Source: Fulvimarina pelagi HTCC2506 (GTDB taxonomy: Bacteria > Pseudomonadota > Alphaproteobacteria > Rhizobiales > Rhizobiaceae). From it: DNA of 64,000 nt. The DNA lies in the NCBI RefSeq assembly GCF_000153705.1, contig NZ_DS022272.1, positions 510,023 to 574,022 on the forward strand, read 5' to 3'. A program made the position numbers and the translations under genes. Every line of letters begins with the position of its first letter. Position 1 is the first letter of the stretch. A model generated the notes under the pieces. The model saw only the letters and a program-made list of their open reading frames with translations, ran no database searches and was not told where the DNA came from. This document shows, one piece after another, positions 34,028 through 42,518 of the stretch.

Positions 34028-35257
34028 TCATCGAAACGAAAAGAGAGCGCCACTCGCAACCAGCTTTCTGTGGATCGTGCGCAGGTTCGGCGCCGTGGTC
34101 TCGTTCCCGTCGTGTCCGTAGAGCGAGCGGTCGAGATCGGCAATCAGCATTTCGTGCGATGCGCCGGAGCGGCGGATCAGTCGACCCGCATGTCTTCGAT
34201 AGGCTCGCACATCACGGCGCCACAGCGCCAGTTCGAGCGCAAGCCGGTCGCGCGAAGGGAACGCCCGCGCAATCCGTGAACCAAGGAGCTTTGCCGGTAG
34301 GAAGCGTCGTCCGGGCAAGATCGCAGCCACCGGAACGAGAAGGCCTAGCAGGGCGGGCAGCGCGAGACCGGCGAGATCCGCGCCAAGATTCTCCTCCGCT
34401 TCGTCTTCCTCGATGGCCGCGAAAGCGACGCGTTGAGAGTCGATCACGAGCTCGCGCATATGCCGGCTTGTCGTATCGAACCAAGGGATTCGGAAAGCAC
34501 GAATCTCGCCTGGTTCAGCGTTCGAGGGGCGTAGCCGCCAGGTCCATTCGACCGTGCCAATCGGACCATTACGCGTAATTTCTGTCGAGCGTTTTTCCGG
34601 CGCGATGAAGGAGATCAGCCAGTTGGCAGTCATCATAGGCGGATTGGGTAGCATCTCCGCCGGCTGTCCTTCGGCGACAATCCTGATCGTCCGTGTCGCG
34701 GTTGCCCCGTTTGCCATGCGTGAGGGATCCATGTCCCAATCATCCGTCATGACGACCTCTTTGGCCGGAAACCACCATCCGCCGTTGGTCTTCGGTTTTG
34801 GCTTGATCTCGATATCGATCTGTTCGGAAACGACCTGATGCTTGAATCGGTCGGACTTGCCCTCCATCAGCGTGAGGTTGTGTTTGAAGGGACCAATACG
34901 CTGAACGCCGGCCTTCTGGGGATAAAGCGCGAGTTTCCGCTCCATCGTAACGAACTCGCGGCCGCCGATCCGCCCGCGCGACCACACGTCCCGGCCGAGC
35001 TGAATCCACGTGAAATTCGGCAGTTCGATACCCTCGAAATTTTCGAGCGTAATGGTGACATCGTAATAGCCGGTTATGGTGACGAGGATCATCTCGCCGA
35101 CAAACGGCGTCTCGCTGCCGGCTTCGATCTCCACGAGAAGGCGGGTGTCGCCCTCCGCGACCCTCGGATCGGCCTGCGCCATAGCCGCCGTCGGCAGCGC
35201 GAGAAGCGAGAGCCCGGCGAGGCAGACGGCGCGTCGGTTGAAACGCTGCATCACCAT
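34028..35257 (-). CDS. BatD-like periplasmic/membrane protein
   Basis: A 409-residue protein with a signal peptide (cleaved near 'AMAQA'), an immunoglobulin-like beta domain beginning 'RLLVEIEAGSETPFVGEMILVTITGYYDVTI', a second beta domain (about residues 170-280), one membrane helix (about 300-320) and a cytoplasmic helical tail. This is the layout of BatD proteins in Bacteroides aerotolerance operons, though shorter than the 550-600-residue examples. It is the last gene of the seven-gene cluster and overlaps the TPR gene by seven bases. Its role in envelope stress or enzyme maturation is inferred from family. Confidence 0.8.
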   Translation of the reverse strand: MVMQRFNRRAVCLAGLSLLALPTAAMAQADPRVAEGDTRLLVEIEAGSETPFVGEMILVTITGYYDVTITLENFEGIELPNFTWIQLGRDVWSRGRIGGREFVTMERKLALYPQKAGVQRIGPFKHNLTLMEGKSDRFKHQVVSEQIDIEIKPKPKTNGGWWFPAKEVVMTDDWDMDPSRMANGATATRTIRIVAEGQPAEMLPNPPMMTANWLISFIAPEKRSTEITRNGPIGTVEWTWRLRPSNAEPGEIRAFRIPWFDTTSRHMRELVIDSQRVAFAAIEEDEAEENLGADLAGLALPALLGLLVPVAAILPGRRFLPAKLLGSRIARAFPSRDRLALELALWRRDVRAYRRHAGRLIRRSGASHEMLIADLDRSLYGHDGNETTAPNLRTIHRKLVASGALFSFR

Positions 35258-35889
35258 GCGTTGTCCTCCGGTGGGTTGGCGAGGCCGAGATCCTGGCGGC
35301 GCTCGTTCTCCGCGCGGATGCGGCGAGCGAGATAGACCGCCGGCTCATCTGGCAGGGTTTCGAGCCACCCTTCGGTCGCAGCGGTCATCCGCTCGACCCG
35401 AGGATCGAGGATGCTGCGCTGAGCGAGAACGGGTTGGCTTTCGAGGATGTCGCGTTCGGTCGCCTGCGCTTCCGACTCCTCGGTCTCGACGGTCGCCGCC
35501 ACGCCGTCGATCTCGTTCGATTCCGAGACGACGTCCGCGACCCTCGCCGCGACGAGGTCGCGGTTGAAGCGGGCGTCTTCGTCGGTCGGATCGACGAAGA
35601 GGACGGCATCGAAATAGGCAACGCTGAGGGCATAGTCGCCGAGCGCGGCGAGCGACATGCCGCGATTGTAGGTCGCCTCCTTGCCGGATGCGGCGAAGGC
35701 CTCGTCCGCAGCCTGATAGTCGCCGGCTTCGAAGCGGGCGATCCCGTCTATCTGCGGGTCATCAACAAGACGCGCGGCAAGGTCCGGAAAGCCGGTGACA
35801 AGCGCGATCTTGCCGAATGCCTGGGGTCCGGCAGCGAAAGCCGCTGCCGCCGAGCCTAGAATGCAGGAGAGAATCAGGGGCCAACGCAT
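35251..35889 (-). CDS. TPR-containing BatC/BatE-like exported protein
   Basis: A 212-residue protein with a signal peptide (cleaved near 'AAFAAG') and two tandem TPR-like helical pairs at about residues 50-105 ('GIARFEAGDYQAADEAFAASGKEATYNRGMSLAALGDYALSVAYFDAVLFVDPTDEDARFNR'). The C-terminal third is acidic and helical. Its position between the second VWA gene and the BatD-like gene is that of BatC/E in Bat operons and of MxaK in methanol dehydrogenase maturation clusters. It starts one base after the VWA gene's stop. Confidence 0.8.
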   Translation of the reverse strand: MRWPLILSCILGSAAAAFAAGPQAFGKIALVTGFPDLAARLVDDPQIDGIARFEAGDYQAADEAFAASGKEATYNRGMSLAALGDYALSVAYFDAVLFVDPTDEDARFNRDLVAARVADVVSESNEIDGVAATVETEESEAQATERDILESQPVLAQRSILDPRVERMTAATEGWLETLPDEPAVYLARRIRAENERRQDLGLANPPEDNAW

Positions 35890-35890
35890 A

Positions 35891-36817
35891 TCAGGTCGCC
35901 CGTCTGAAGAGGAGAAGCGCGAAAGGCAAAGCGATCAGAAGAAGATAGCGCCCGTAATCACGGAAGAACAAGGCGGAGGCGTCTCCACTTGCAAGGTCGC
36001 TCGCCGCACGCCGACCGATCGAACGCGCGAGCGCCGTCGGGGCGATCGCCTGGCCGAACCCGCCATCCCCGATCAGGGTGAGACGTTCAAGTCCTGCCTC
36101 GTCTGGCGCCGGCATATCTTCGTGATCGCCGCTCGGCTCGACCAGAAACGCGCTGACATGGATGTCGCTCTCGGCAAGATCCTGCGCGGTGTTGAAGGCT
36201 TGAGGCGTCAGTTGATCGCCGTCCGTGACGACGACAACGTCGCCCGACAAGATGTCGGCTTCCTCGAAGATGCGGGCGGCGAGTGTCAGTGCCCGGTCGG
36301 TCCGTGAACCGGGATTGGGCACGATGTCCTTCCCAAGGACCGCGATCAGCGGTGAGAGGGCAAGGGCATCGCTGGTAAAGGCACTCGCGACATAGGCCTC
36401 GCCGGCATAGACGAGAAGCGCGACCGGCCGGCCGGCCGAATTCTGAAGGACGCTTTGGGCGGCGACCTGAGCGTCGTCCAGACTGCCGCCCTCGACGATC
36501 GATCGCGAGAGATCGACGGCGATGACGACCCCATCGAGATTGCGGAAGGTCTCCGGGTTGGCGATCCGCGTCGCCGGGCCGGAAAGGGCGAGGATGAGGG
36601 CGGCGGCCGTGCCGATCGGCGGCAGGATACGGCGGGCCTTGCCGGGCACGACACGCCCGAACCGCTCCATGGCCGACAGCAGCGGTCGATCAACGGCACT
36701 TTCCCAGGCGCCGAGGCCTCGCGCGCGGCGCAGCGCGATGACAGCGAGAACCACGAGGCCTGCGAGCGCGAGCAGCCACCAGGGCCTCAAGAGGATCAGC
36801 GATCCAAGCTCCCACAT
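35891..36817 (-). CDS. VWA-domain membrane protein (BatB-like)
   Basis: A 308-residue inner-membrane protein with two N-terminal helices (about 12-30 and 66-80), a VWA domain and one C-terminal helix (about 286-304). The metal-ion-dependent adhesion site begins Asp102-x-Ser104-x-Ser106 ('VDLSRS') and is completed by 'VVVTDGDQLT'. It is the second of two tandem VWA proteins; such pairs are thought to form the surface acted on by the MoxR ATPase. Its ATG overlaps the upstream stop by one base (TGATG). Confidence 0.87.
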   Translation of the reverse strand: MWELGSLILLRPWWLLALAGLVVLAVIALRRARGLGAWESAVDRPLLSAMERFGRVVPGKARRILPPIGTAAALILALSGPATRIANPETFRNLDGVVIAVDLSRSIVEGGSLDDAQVAAQSVLQNSAGRPVALLVYAGEAYVASAFTSDALALSPLIAVLGKDIVPNPGSRTDRALTLAARIFEEADILSGDVVVVTDGDQLTPQAFNTAQDLAESDIHVSAFLVEPSGDHEDMPAPDEAGLERLTLIGDGGFGQAIAPTALARSIGRRAASDLASGDASALFFRDYGRYLLLIALPFALLLFRRAT

Positions 36818-37770
36818 CAGATCGCCCTCCGGCTGGCGATGAGGAGAATGGAGAGGCCAAGGGCGAGGACAGCCGGATAGGGCCAGTAGTCGCGCCGCAC
36901 GGTGGCGGCCGGCTGATCGAATCCGCTGGCTTCCAATCGGTCGATCTCGGCGGTGACCGCGCGCAGATCGTCGGTGTTGCGCACGCGAAAGGTCCGGCCG
37001 CCGCTGAGTTCAGCGATGTCGCGAAGCGTCGCGGTGTCGACGGCGTCGCGGGTCTGCGGGGCCGTCTCCATGTCCTCCGGGCCGAGCGCGATCGTATGCA
37101 CCGTCACGCCCAGTTGTTCGGCGAGACGCGCCGAATCGCGCGGCAGAACGTTGCCGCTGGTGTCGGAGCCGTCGGAGAGGAGGATGACGACCCGCGACTG
37201 CGCGTCCGACCGTTTCAGCCGCTTCAAGGCAAGGCCGAGACCACCGGCGATCGCCGTGGACCGTCCCGAAATGCCGATCGTCGCTTCGTCGACGATCCGC
37301 GAGACGGCCGCGACATCGAAGGTCAGAGGGGCGGCCGTGTAGGCGAATTCGGCGAAGAGGATAAGCCCCACCCGGTCGCCTGCGCGGCTGGTGACGAACT
37401 CCTTGGCGACGGCCTTCACGGCGTCGAGGCGCGTCACGGTGCGCCCGTCGAGGTCGAAGTCCTCGCGCTCCATGCTGCCCGAGAGATCGATGGCGAGGAT
37501 GAGGTCACGTCCGGTGGCGGGCAGGGCGTCGACCGGTTCGAGCTTCTGGGGACCGGCGATCGCGGTGACGAGGGCGAGCCAGAGGACGATCGGGATCGCA
37601 CGTTTCGCCCGCAGCCGCACGGCATCGGCCGCATTCTCCGGAAAGCTTCGGCCGATCGTCGCCGGGACCAGAAGCGCGCCGGTCACCGCGCGGCGTCCCG
37701 GCAGGAGCCGCATGGCGAGAAAGGGCAGCGGCAAGAACAGGAAGGCGAGGGGACTTGCGAAACTCCACAT
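36817..37770 (-). CDS. VWA-domain membrane protein (BatA-like)
   Basis: A 317-residue inner-membrane protein with the BatA layout: N-terminal helices at about residues 5-23 and 59-73, a VWA domain, and a C-terminal helix (about 296-312). The metal site is intact: Asp95-x-Ser97-x-Ser99 ('IDLSGSM'), a Thr in 'ISGRSTAIAGGL', and 'ILLSDGSDTSG'. It follows the DUF4381 gene by five bases and is coupled to the BatB-like gene. Homologues sit in aerotolerance and methanol-oxidation clusters; the client here is unknown. Confidence 0.9.
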   Translation of the reverse strand: MWSFASPLAFLFLPLPFLAMRLLPGRRAVTGALLVPATIGRSFPENAADAVRLRAKRAIPIVLWLALVTAIAGPQKLEPVDALPATGRDLILAIDLSGSMEREDFDLDGRTVTRLDAVKAVAKEFVTSRAGDRVGLILFAEFAYTAAPLTFDVAAVSRIVDEATIGISGRSTAIAGGLGLALKRLKRSDAQSRVVILLSDGSDTSGNVLPRDSARLAEQLGVTVHTIALGPEDMETAPQTRDAVDTATLRDIAELSGGRTFRVRNTDDLRAVTAEIDRLEASGFDQPAATVRRDYWPYPAVLALGLSILLIASRRAI

Positions 37771-37775
37771 CGCGG

Positions 37776-38195
37776 TCAGGCTCGTCCGGTCCGCGTAAGC
37801 GCGAGAATGTCGCGATCGATGCGGTCGCAGTCGAGGCCGGGTTCACGTCGGTAGATCGCCTCGGAAATCTCGGTCTTCAGCCGCCCAATTAGATCGAAGG
37901 CATCGATTTTCGGCTTCCGGCGCTTTCGCGCAAACGACGTCTCCAGTAATCCCAGTGCCTGCGCTTGTGCAAGGAGCCGGTCTCCGGGCTGCAACGCCTT
38001 CGCGGCCTCGAGCTTCTCCGTGACGGCCCGGCGAATCGAGGGTTTCGGCTCCGTGGCAAGGCGCAGCATCAGTGCGAGCGCGAGGCCGGCCAGAACCGCG
38101 ATAGAGAACACGGCGAGGGTTCCCGAGAGATCGAAGGCTTCGAAACCTGGCGGGAGGCGGATCGGGCGTAGCTCAGCGATAAGATCGGGGTCCAT
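37776..38195 (-). CDS. DUF4381 membrane protein
   Basis: A 139-residue protein with the start 'DPDLIAELRPIRLPPGFEAFD', one membrane helix (about residues 25-45) and a cytoplasmic helical tail, fitting DUF4381, a family found almost only in MoxR/Bat-type operons. The ATG at 38195 lies 23 bases inside the end of the DUF58 gene, a long overlap that implies translational coupling. It corresponds in order to MxaA-like positions of methylotroph clusters, but sequence similarity to MxaA is not evident to me. Confidence 0.8.
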   Translation of the reverse strand: MDPDLIAELRPIRLPPGFEAFDLSGTLAVFSIAVLAGLALALMLRLATEPKPSIRRAVTEKLEAAKALQPGDRLLAQAQALGLLETSFARKRRKPKIDAFDLIGRLKTEISEAIYRREPGLDCDRIDRDILALTRTGRA

Positions 38196-39111
38196 CCACC
38201 GTCTCCAGAACACGTGCCATGTCGGTCCAGTCCGCATCTGTATCGATGACGCGCAGATCGATACCCGCGCTGCGCAGCCGATCGATGCGCACATCCTGCC
38301 GCGCCTCGCTCGTTTTCGGCACGAAGGCCCAGCGCATCGAGGCCGATTCCGGCTCGCCGATGACGAGATAGGGATAAGCGCCGCGCGGCGCGGCCTTCTC
38401 GAACCGGTCGCGGATCAAGAGGACGACGATGTCGAAACGCCGGCGTGCGGCGAGAAGCAGCTGGTCGAACTCGGCATCCGCATCGTCCAGCGAGGAGGCG
38501 AGCACGATCGTCGTGCCGCTGGAAGACCGGGCGATCGCCTGCTCCAGCATGGCGACGATGGAGATCTCCTTCAGGGTCCCGTGCTCGAGGGCCGCGATGC
38601 TCGCCCTGTGGGTCTGTTCCAGCGCCGCGGTCGTCGCTGCCATCGCGTGTTCCCGCGACCGCGGCGGCAGATAAAGAATGCCGTCGCAGCCCTCGGCCAT
38701 CAGCGAGACGCGCCCGCCGCCCTCGATCACGCGCCAACCGACGAGCGCCAGCGCGCCGGCCGCCGCGACGGATCGGAGGCGGGTCTTCGTGCCCCAGAGC
38801 ATCGCCGACCGAAAATCGGCGATCAGCAGCGCTGCCCGATCGCGCTCGTCGCGGAAGGTGCGCACATGGGTCTTGGCGGTCCGGGCGGTGGCGGCAGCGT
38901 CGATATGGCGGGCATCGTCGCCCTCGGAGAAGAGCCGGACGTCGACGATCTCGAGACCGTTTCCGCGTTTCTTGCCGATATAGCCGCCGGGCCGGCCTGT
39001 TGGATTGAGCAGGCGTTCGGGGACGTTGCGCACGATATGGCGCATGGCGAACATCGCCTCGGCATCGATCCAGGTCGGCCCTTCTGCCGCACGTTGGCCC
39101 GGCAAAGCCAT
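38173..39111 (-). CDS. DUF58 domain protein (MoxR partner, cluster 2)
   Basis: A 312-residue DUF58 protein of the second MoxR cluster. Its signature block is diverged from the consensus: 'VDVRLFSEGDDARHIDAAATARTAKTHVRTFRDERD' (about residues 57-92) keeps the R-x-x-x-x-G-D-D-x-R-x-I-D core but lacks the usual Trp. 'ALLIADFRSAM' follows as the MIDAS-like strand. It is coupled by one base to moxR and by 23 bases to the DUF4381 gene. It is clearly different from the DUF58 protein of cluster 1, so the clusters are not a recent duplication. Confidence 0.83.
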   Translation of the reverse strand: MALPGQRAAEGPTWIDAEAMFAMRHIVRNVPERLLNPTGRPGGYIGKKRGNGLEIVDVRLFSEGDDARHIDAAATARTAKTHVRTFRDERDRAALLIADFRSAMLWGTKTRLRSVAAAGALALVGWRVIEGGGRVSLMAEGCDGILYLPPRSREHAMAATTAALEQTHRASIAALEHGTLKEISIVAMLEQAIARSSSGTTIVLASSLDDADAEFDQLLLAARRRFDIVVLLIRDRFEKAAPRGAYPYLVIGEPESASMRWAFVPKTSEARQDVRIDRLRSAGIDLRVIDTDADWTDMARVLETVDGPRSYR

Positions 39112-40130
39112 CAGCTGGGCTCGACCTTATCGAGGAGCTTGGCGACGAGCGAGCGCCCCGTCGCGCCCTCGGCCGAAGCTCGCCAGGTGGGAATGATGCG
39201 GTGGGCGAGGATGTCGGGCGCGATCTCCATCACGTCCTCCGGGATCGCGTAGTCGCGGCCTCTCAGATAGGCTCGCGCCCGGGCACCTGCCGCAAGTGCT
39301 AACGTGCCACGCGGGCTCACCGCATGTTCGATCTGGCCATGCACTTCGGGTGCTGCGTCCGGATCGCGCGTTGCCATGACGAGCCGCACCACGAAATCCT
39401 TCAGCGCTGGTGCGAGGTGGATCTGAGCGGCTTCCGCGCGGGCATCGAGGATCTGCTGGCTGGGGATCGGCTTACCCGCCTGCGGAGCTGTCCCGGCGCC
39501 TTCGCTTTCGACGAGTTCGAGGATCGCCAGTTCCGATTCGGCGTCGGGCAGATCGATCATCACATGCATGAGGAACCGGTCGAGCTGCGCCTCTGGAAGA
39601 GGGAAAGTGCCTTCGTGCTCGATCGAGTTTTGTGTCGCGACGACCATGAACGGGGCAGGAAGCGCGTAGGTGACGCCACCGGCTGTCACCTGGTTTTCGG
39701 CCATTGCTTCCAGGAGCGCAGACTGGACTTTTGGCGGGGCGCGGTTGATCTCGTCGACGAGGACGAGGGAATGGAATATCGGGCCCTCGACGAATTCGAA
39801 TTTGCCGGCCTCTGGGCGGAACACTTGCGTGCCGGTCAGGTCGGCCGGCATCAGATCCGGTGTGCATTGGATGCGCGAAAAAGAACTTTCAAGGCCGTTT
39901 GAGAGCAGTTTGACTGCGCGGGTCTTGGCGAGGCCGGGCGGGCCTTCGAGCAGCAGATGGCCTCCACACAACAACGCAATCATGAGGCGTTCGACCAGGC
40001 CCGAGCGACCAATCAGCCGCTTCTCTATTTCGGCCTGAAGGCCGGCGAGATGATGGGCAGGGCGATGCGCGCGATGTATGGGGGAAAACTGGTCTGCGGG
40101 CGTCTGTCGTTCGGCAAGCGATGACGTCAA
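39111..40130 (-). CDS. MoxR-family AAA ATPase (cluster 2)
   Basis: A 339-residue MoxR ATPase. Walker A is at residues 63-70 (GPPGLAKT), followed by 'RIQCTPDLMPADLTGTQVF', Walker B 'LVLVDEIN' (Asp126-Glu127) and sensor 1 'VVATQNSIEHEGTFPLPEAQLDRF'. A C-terminal helical lid contains 'AVSPRGTLALAAGARARAYLRGRDY'. It heads a tightly packed seven-gene minus-strand operon. The order moxR-DUF58-DUF4381-VWA-VWA-TPR-BatD parallels Bat operons and the mxaRSACKL genes of methylotrophs. No methanol dehydrogenase gene is in the window. Confidence 0.93.
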   Translation of the reverse strand: MTSSLAERQTPADQFSPIHRAHRPAHHLAGLQAEIEKRLIGRSGLVERLMIALLCGGHLLLEGPPGLAKTRAVKLLSNGLESSFSRIQCTPDLMPADLTGTQVFRPEAGKFEFVEGPIFHSLVLVDEINRAPPKVQSALLEAMAENQVTAGGVTYALPAPFMVVATQNSIEHEGTFPLPEAQLDRFLMHVMIDLPDAESELAILELVESEGAGTAPQAGKPIPSQQILDARAEAAQIHLAPALKDFVVRLVMATRDPDAAPEVHGQIEHAVSPRGTLALAAGARARAYLRGRDYAIPEDVMEIAPDILAHRIIPTWRASAEGATGRSLVAKLLDKVEPS

Positions 40131-40341
40131 AACGATATTACCTCCCTTGCAGCCACAGGGCCGGAAGTGCCCTCATCCCTTCCTGCGGCCTGCTCTGTTA
40201 TTGCGCAGATGATCACAAAGCGAAATGGGCTATTCCCCGGTTTGGTCGGGGCATATTGCCCGACGGTTCCGATGTCGACTTGCGTGAACGTGCCGGATCG
40301 GTGCTGATAGGCGTGATCTGGAAAGGGAGGCGTCGGGACAG

Positions 40342-41715
40342 GTGAGCCTCACGATCAAGCTCGCAATCCGGCTTGCGGCGGTCGCCATACTGGCGCTCGG
40401 CGTCGCACTGGTGGTCGTCGCGCGCGATACAAGCCTTGCGATCGAAAACGACATCGCTTCGACCCAGGCTCGAGTTTCGTATCAGCTTGAGCGCATGCAT
40501 CGCGGCGGCAACGGATATCCGATCGAGAACATGCTTCAACTCAGTTCGATCGATATCGTACTCGTCATGACGCCAGGGACGTGCGTGCTCTTCACTCAAG
40601 AACGCAATGAGGACATGAGCCGGCGTCTTTGCGCTGGCTGGAACATTTTCGGCGAGGTTGCGCCAAGCTGGTTTCGAAAAGGTGTTGGCGCAGTGCTTGG
40701 GCCGTTCGATCCGGTCGTAGGCGAGGTGCCCATTTACGGCCGCGACGGCTACGGCCTGAAGACCTTCTACGACCCTGTCGCAGCTGCGACCCGAGTTTGG
40801 CAGCAGGCGCGCCTCCTTACCGGGCTCGCAGCCGGTCTCGCCGCAGCCATCGCGCTTCTCTCGATCGTCGCAGTCGCGCATGCTCTGCGCCCCGTCGGCT
40901 CGATCGTACGCGGGCTCGATGCGCTTAAGAATGGCGCATTGGAAACGCGAATTCCGCGGTCTGGCACGCACGAGTTCGACCAGATCGCAGCCGCCGTCGA
41001 TGCGCTCGCCCAGCGTCTGGAACTGTCGCTGGAAGACCGGCGCGTGTTGATGAAGCGCTTGTTCGCTGTTCAGGAGGAAGAACGTCTCAACCTCGCCCGC
41101 GACCTGCATGACGAATTCGGCCAGTGCCTGACCGCCGCCGTCGCACTCACCTCATCGATCGAAGGCAATGCTGGCCCGGACCGGCCCGACATCGCCAGGG
41201 ACGCGGCAACGCTCTCGCGGATCGAGCGGCGGATGATGGAAACTCTGAAGGGCGCATTCTCGCGGCTCCGGCCGCCGGACCTCGAAGAATTCGGGCTGCG
41301 CACCTCGCTCGACGCCCTCGTTCACGAATGGAACGCCAGCCTCTCCGGACGGACGCGTGTGTCGCTTCAGGCGCCGGATGGCCTCGACGAGACGCCGCAC
41401 GAGGTCGCCGTCGCGATCTATCGAATCGTCCAGGAATGTCTGACCAATGTCGCGCGTCACGCCGATGCAAGTGAGGCTCGCGTAGTGGTCGCCTTTCCCG
41501 AAGATGGTCTGCAGCCTTCGATTGCCGTGAGCGTGAGCGACGACGGGGTAGGCTGCCAAACGATGGGTGAGGAGGGACGTGGTTCCGGGCTCATCGGCAT
41601 GCGCGAGCGGGTAACCGCGTTCGGCGGTCGCCTCTCGATCGTCGACACCGGACGGGGCACCCGGATCGAGGCGCGCCTTCCGCGCAATGTGCCTCTTGCC
41701 GCTGCGGCCGAGTGA
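40342..41715 (+). CDS. Sensor histidine kinase, NarL-pair (HisKA_3) type
   Basis: A 457-residue membrane kinase. Helix 1 (about 8-27) and helix 2 (about 158-179) frame a 130-residue periplasmic sensor domain that I do not recognise; it includes a Cys-containing strand near residue 81 and a second Cys at 97. A HAMP domain follows (180-232), then the dimerisation helix with phospho-acceptor His256 ('RDLHDEFGQ') and an ATPase domain ending 'GRGSGLIGMRERVTAFGGRL'. The GTG at 40342 has a GGGAGG site. It is divergent from the Bat-like operon with 211 bases between and is coupled to its regulator. Confidence 0.9.
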   Translation: MSLTIKLAIRLAAVAILALGVALVVVARDTSLAIENDIASTQARVSYQLERMHRGGNGYPIENMLQLSSIDIVLVMTPGTCVLFTQERNEDMSRRLCAGWNIFGEVAPSWFRKGVGAVLGPFDPVVGEVPIYGRDGYGLKTFYDPVAAATRVWQQARLLTGLAAGLAAAIALLSIVAVAHALRPVGSIVRGLDALKNGALETRIPRSGTHEFDQIAAAVDALAQRLELSLEDRRVLMKRLFAVQEEERLNLARDLHDEFGQCLTAAVALTSSIEGNAGPDRPDIARDAATLSRIERRMMETLKGAFSRLRPPDLEEFGLRTSLDALVHEWNASLSGRTRVSLQAPDGLDETPHEVAVAIYRIVQECLTNVARHADASEARVVVAFPEDGLQPSIAVSVSDDGVGCQTMGEEGRGSGLIGMRERVTAFGGRLSIVDTGRGTRIEARLPRNVPLAAAAE

Positions 41716-42374
41716 TGAACAGCAAGGCCATCCTTCTCGTCGACGACCACCCTATTGTCCGGGAAGGTTATCGCCGGCTGATCGAGAGCCGGACCCCGCA
41801 CCGCATCGTCGCCGAGGCGGAAAGCGCATCGGAAGCCTACCGCACCTACCGCATGTGCGAGCCGGATCTTGTCGTCATGGACCTATCTCTACCAGGGCCG
41901 GGCGGGCTGGAAGCGCTACGCCATATCCGGCAGTGGGATGGGACAGCGCGCATCCTGGTTTTCTCGATGCACCAAAACCCTGCCTACGCGGTGAAGGCGT
42001 TCGAGGCAGGTGCAGTCGGTTATGTCACGAAGAGCAGCGATCCGACCGAACTCTTGGCAGCAATTGAAGAAGCGCTCGAAGGTCGGCGGGCGATGAGCTC
42101 GGACATCGCGCGCGAACTCGCCGACGTGCACCTGAACGGCGTCACACCGCTTGCCGGCCTCAGTCCGCGCGAAACGGAAATCCTGAGGATGATTGCGCTC
42201 GGCATGACTGACGAGGCGATCGCCGACGGGCTGTCGCTTAGCTTGAAGACGGTGCAGAACAATCACTATCGCATCCGCGCCAAGCTCGACGCTCCGACGG
42301 ATGCTCTACTAACCCATATCGCGATCGAAGCGGGTCTTCTCGGTGAGAAAAACAGCGCTCGGACCAACAGCTAG
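41715..42374 (+). CDS. LuxR/NarL-family response regulator
   Basis: A 219-residue regulator with a receiver domain (acidic pair in 'LLVDDHPIVREG', phospho-acceptor Asp56 in 'VVMDLSLPG', later Lys in 'VTKSSDP') and a C-terminal LuxR-type helix-turn-helix ('GLSPRETEILRMIALGMTDEAIADGLSLSLKTVQNNHYRIRAKL', about residues 148-191). The start shares one base with the kinase stop (TGATG), so the two are cotranslated. The adjacent divergent Bat-like operon is the most obvious candidate target, which is inference. Confidence 0.93.
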   Translation: MNSKAILLVDDHPIVREGYRRLIESRTPHRIVAEAESASEAYRTYRMCEPDLVVMDLSLPGPGGLEALRHIRQWDGTARILVFSMHQNPAYAVKAFEAGAVGYVTKSSDPTELLAAIEEALEGRRAMSSDIARELADVHLNGVTPLAGLSPRETEILRMIALGMTDEAIADGLSLSLKTVQNNHYRIRAKLDAPTDALLTHIAIEAGLLGEKNSARTNS

Positions 42375-42518
42375 TCTTGTCCGCGACGGGTCCGTCCTTT
42401 TGGCCGATACCGTCGTGCACTCAGAAGTGGACGGGGTCTCATTTCTAGAACCTGTGGATCTCAACATCTTCGCAAACCCTGCCAGTGGAGCGTTAGAGCA
42501 GCACTGACCCGGAAGGTC

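Noticed and set aside
38020-39252. A 410-codon plus-strand frame across DUF58, DUF4381 and moxR
   Set aside because: It crosses three coupled minus-strand genes and shows only arginine-rich shadow text.
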